Assembly: GCA_937910255.1 (NCBI GenBank)
Contig: CALEOQ010000052.1
Coordinates: 1-7,218 of the forward strand
Direction: 5' to 3'
Origin: an uncultured Caulobacteraceae bacterium
GTDB lineage: Bacteria; Pseudomonadota; Alphaproteobacteria; Caulobacterales; Caulobacteraceae
Length of the DNA stretch: 7,218 nucleotides
The translations under genes and the position numbers were made by a program. The notes under the pieces were generated by a model. That model ran no database searches and was not told the DNA's origin. It saw nothing but the letters and a program-made list of their open reading frames with translations. Shown one piece after another: positions 5,796 to 7,218 of this stretch. The first letter of the stretch is position 1, and each line of letters opens with the position of its first letter.

Positions 5796-6698
5796 TTAGG
5801 CCCCCTTGTCGAGCTGCCGGGAAATCGCGTTCAGCAGTTCAGCGACATACCCTTCCGAACGGGCGCCGTAAGCGGAGATGCGCGTCTGGAAGTAGTTGTA
5901 GAAGATAACCGACGGGATAGCGGCGAAGAGGCCCATGCCGGTAGCGAGCAGGGCTTCGGCGATACCGGGCGCAACGACGGCCAGGTTGGTCGTGTTGGTG
6001 TTCGCGATACCGATGAACGAATACATGATCCCGTAGACGGTGCCGAACAGGCCGATGAACGGACCGTTGGAGCCGACCGAAGCCAGGAACTGCATGCCGC
6101 CCGAGAGGCGCTTGGCGAGCGAGGCTTGCACGCCGCTCACCGCGGCGATCGCGCGGGTGATGGTGGTTTCACGGTGTTCGCCAGCCACGTTCAGGCCCGC
6201 TTGACGCGAAACCTCAACTTCTTGGACGGCGGCCGCAGCCATGTCGGCCAGCGGATTGCCTTCGAACTCGTCGGACATGGCGATACGGCCGATGTCGTTG
6301 ATGTTCTTGGCGCCCCGGAAGGCTTCCAGGAAGCGGTTGGATTGACGCTCCAGGCCAGCAAACTCGAAGAGCTTGGTGAGCAGCAGGGTCCAGGAGAAGA
6401 TCGAGGCCAGGGCCAGGCCGATCAGAACGGCCTTACCGACCGGCTGAGCGTCCAGGAACATGGTCATGATGGTCAGTTCGCCGTGACCACCAACATCAGT
6501 CGAGACTTCTTCCGCCGGCGCTTCGGCTGCCGGAGCAGCATCGGCGGGGGCGGCAGTTTCGGCGGCCGGATCGGCAGGAGCCTCGGCGGCGGCCGGATCA
6601 GCAGGAGCGGCGTCCTGAGCGAACGCCGGCGCACCCATCACCAGCGCAGCGGCGCCAATGAGAGCGATGAAGGGGATCTTCCGTTTATTGTCGAGCAT
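5796..6698 (-). CDS. exbB: ExbB, proton-channel scaffold of the TonB motor
   Basis: A 300-residue MotA/TolQ/ExbB-family protein that forms the pentameric channel around ExbD and drives TonB with the proton gradient. Residues 1-27 form a signal peptide (ending AFA). They are followed by an Ala/Pro/Glu-rich periplasmic segment (about 28-66) with repeated APADPAA-like units. Membrane helices lie at about 87-110, 203-232 and 243-270. GLFGTVYGIMYSFIGIA (216-232) and ALLATGMGLFAAIPSVIFYN (249-268) carry Thr220 and Thr253, the counterparts of channel residues Thr148 and Thr181 of E. coli ExbB. The protein is longer than E. coli ExbB (244) because of the N-terminal extension, a known variant in Proteobacteria. 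AGGAA (6713-6709) lies ten bases before the ATG. It is first in an operon with exbD and tonB. Confidence 0.96.
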   Translation of the reverse strand: MLDNKRKIPFIALIGAAALVMGAPAFAQDAAPADPAAAEAPADPAAETAAPADAAPAAEAPAEEVSTDVGGHGELTIMTMFLDAQPVGKAVLIGLALASIFSWTLLLTKLFEFAGLERQSNRFLEAFRGAKNINDIGRIAMSDEFEGNPLADMAAAAVQEVEVSRQAGLNVAGEHRETTITRAIAAVSGVQASLAKRLSGGMQFLASVGSNGPFIGLFGTVYGIMYSFIGIANTNTTNLAVVAPGIAEALLATGMGLFAAIPSVIFYNYFQTRISAYGARSEGYVAELLNAISRQLDKGA

Positions 6699-7073
6699 CT
6701 GTCGCCAGTTCCTAATGGTCTAGCACGTTTGGACCGAGGGTCGTCGCGCGAGAGCGTCTCCACCCTAGTTGAATAAGTCTGGCCCCGAGACGACTTTCGT
6801 CGCGCCGAGACCGAAACCGCTATCGCTGCACCCGACCCGTAGCGCCGCTCTTCCACATTCGTGTGAAGACCGGCGCCGCGATTGGGCGAGGCGAGACCGC
6901 CACACCTTTCGGAAAGCGGACCCTCACCGCAAAGTTAGACGTGCGGCGAGGCTCCTTTGGCAACCCCCAAACGGAGCGTCAAGTGCGAGAGCCCTCAGCT
7001 AACCGCCGATAATCTAATCAGAAATTTGGGTATTGCTGCGTCGCACAATATGAATTGGCTGCAATAATTGGCT
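6699..7073. other. Gene-free region upstream of exbB; no promoter assigned
   Basis: These 375 bases hold no convincing gene. Open frames here have no recognisable protein style and no good ribosome binding site. Near exbB there is a small inverted repeat GACGA/TCGTC (6788-6800). From about 6999 to 7073 the composition turns A+T-rich, as in promoter regions. It contains GATAATCTAATC (7008-7019), which has one half resembling a Fur half-site, and an 8-base direct repeat AATTGGCT at 7053-7060 and 7066-7073. I could not find a well-spaced -35/-10 pair for exbB. The upstream gene, if any, lies beyond the adapter junction at 7073/7074. Confidence 0.6.
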
Positions 7074-7137
7074 AGATCGGAAGAGCACACGTCTGAACTC
7101 CAGTCACGTCGTAATCTCGTATGCCGTCCTCTGCTTG
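7074..7137. other. Illumina TruSeq P7 adapter with index (assembly artefact)
   Basis: AGATCGGAAGAGCACACGTC at 7074-7093 and the bases to 7107 are the TruSeq read-1 3' adapter without error. The six-base index GTCGTA follows (7108-7113), then ATCTCGTATGCCGTC and the rest of the P7 flow-cell sequence, with one mismatch at 7129. The left-end adapter, read on the other strand, carries index GTCGTC, one base different. Both ends therefore come from the same kind of library molecule and probably the same library. The genomic insert ends at about 7073. Confidence 0.98.
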
Positions 7138-7218
7138 AAAAAAAAAAATAACACTACACCAATAATTCTCTTAACAGCAAAAGGGACGTGTACCATTGCA
7201 ATCACAGCAGCTCCACAC
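7138..7218. other. Poly-A and sequence noise beyond the adapter
   Basis: Eleven A (7138-7148) follow directly on the adapter end, then about 70 bases of A/C-rich sequence with no gene, repeat or resemblance to the G+C-rich insert. As at the left end, this is the usual appearance of base calls made past the end of a short library fragment. I infer an artefact and see no biological feature. Confidence 0.88.

Noticed and set aside
6717..6724. GCTAGACC upstream of exbB as a -10 element
   Set aside because: It is near the Caulobacter -10 form, but no -35 lies at the right spacing, and the transcript would begin on top of the exbB ribosome binding site.
6769..7002. Plus-strand 77-codon frame divergent from exbB
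   Set aside because: It is Arg-rich without any family resemblance and has no convincing ribosome binding site; it is probably chance.
1..7218. CRISPR array, insertion sequence, prophage or defence genes
   Set aside because: No spaced direct repeats of CRISPR size, transposase motifs, terminal inverted repeats or phage genes are seen. Every gene is an ordinary chromosomal one.

Overview
The window is one short contig of G+C-rich alphaproteobacterial DNA, most likely from Caulobacterales (Caulobacter, Phenylobacterium or Brevundimonas type). The lineage is inferred from base composition, from the protein style, from a tRNA-His with A73 and no encoded G-1 (a trait of most Alphaproteobacteria), and from promoters resembling the Caulobacter housekeeping type (TTGACG, then CTAnAAC-like). 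The DNA is genomic only from about 137 to 7073. Both ends run into Illumina TruSeq P7 adapter (73-136 and 7074-7137), then a homopolymer, then what looks like base-calling noise (1-72 and 7138-7218). Nothing in those flanks should be read as biology.

All genes lie on the minus strand. Read in the direction of transcription, from right to left, the layout is as follows. (1) 6699-7073 is a stretch with no gene, upstream of exbB. (2) exbB, exbD and tonB (6698-4642) form a tight operon for the inner-membrane energy transducer of outer-membrane import, closed by an intrinsic terminator at 4581-4615. (3) A tRNA-His(GTG) gene with its own promoter and a very clear terminator lies at 4553-4397. (4) A periplasmic alkaline phosphatase of the PhoA family lies at 4279-2825. 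(5) A cobalamin riboswitch (2752-2582) has a promoter just upstream and a 171-nt expression-platform region downstream. (6) btuB, the TonB-dependent vitamin B12 receptor (2410-452), is followed with a 1-base overlap by (7) btuF, the B12-binding periplasmic protein, cut off by the contig end at 137.

The parts fit one theme. BtuB takes corrinoids across the outer membrane using force passed on by TonB-ExbB-ExbD. BtuF would hand them to an inner-membrane ABC transporter that is probably encoded beyond the left end. The riboswitch shuts down btuB-btuF when adenosylcobalamin is plentiful. The phosphatase and the tRNA have no evident link to this pathway.

I found no sign of an undescribed system. 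The points most worth checking are the adapter-terminated ends, the btuB expression platform (a hairpin covering the start of the ribosome binding site, and a small leader ORF ending in ATGA on the btuB start), the promoter nested in the hairpin downstream of the phosphatase gene, and the A73 tRNA-His.
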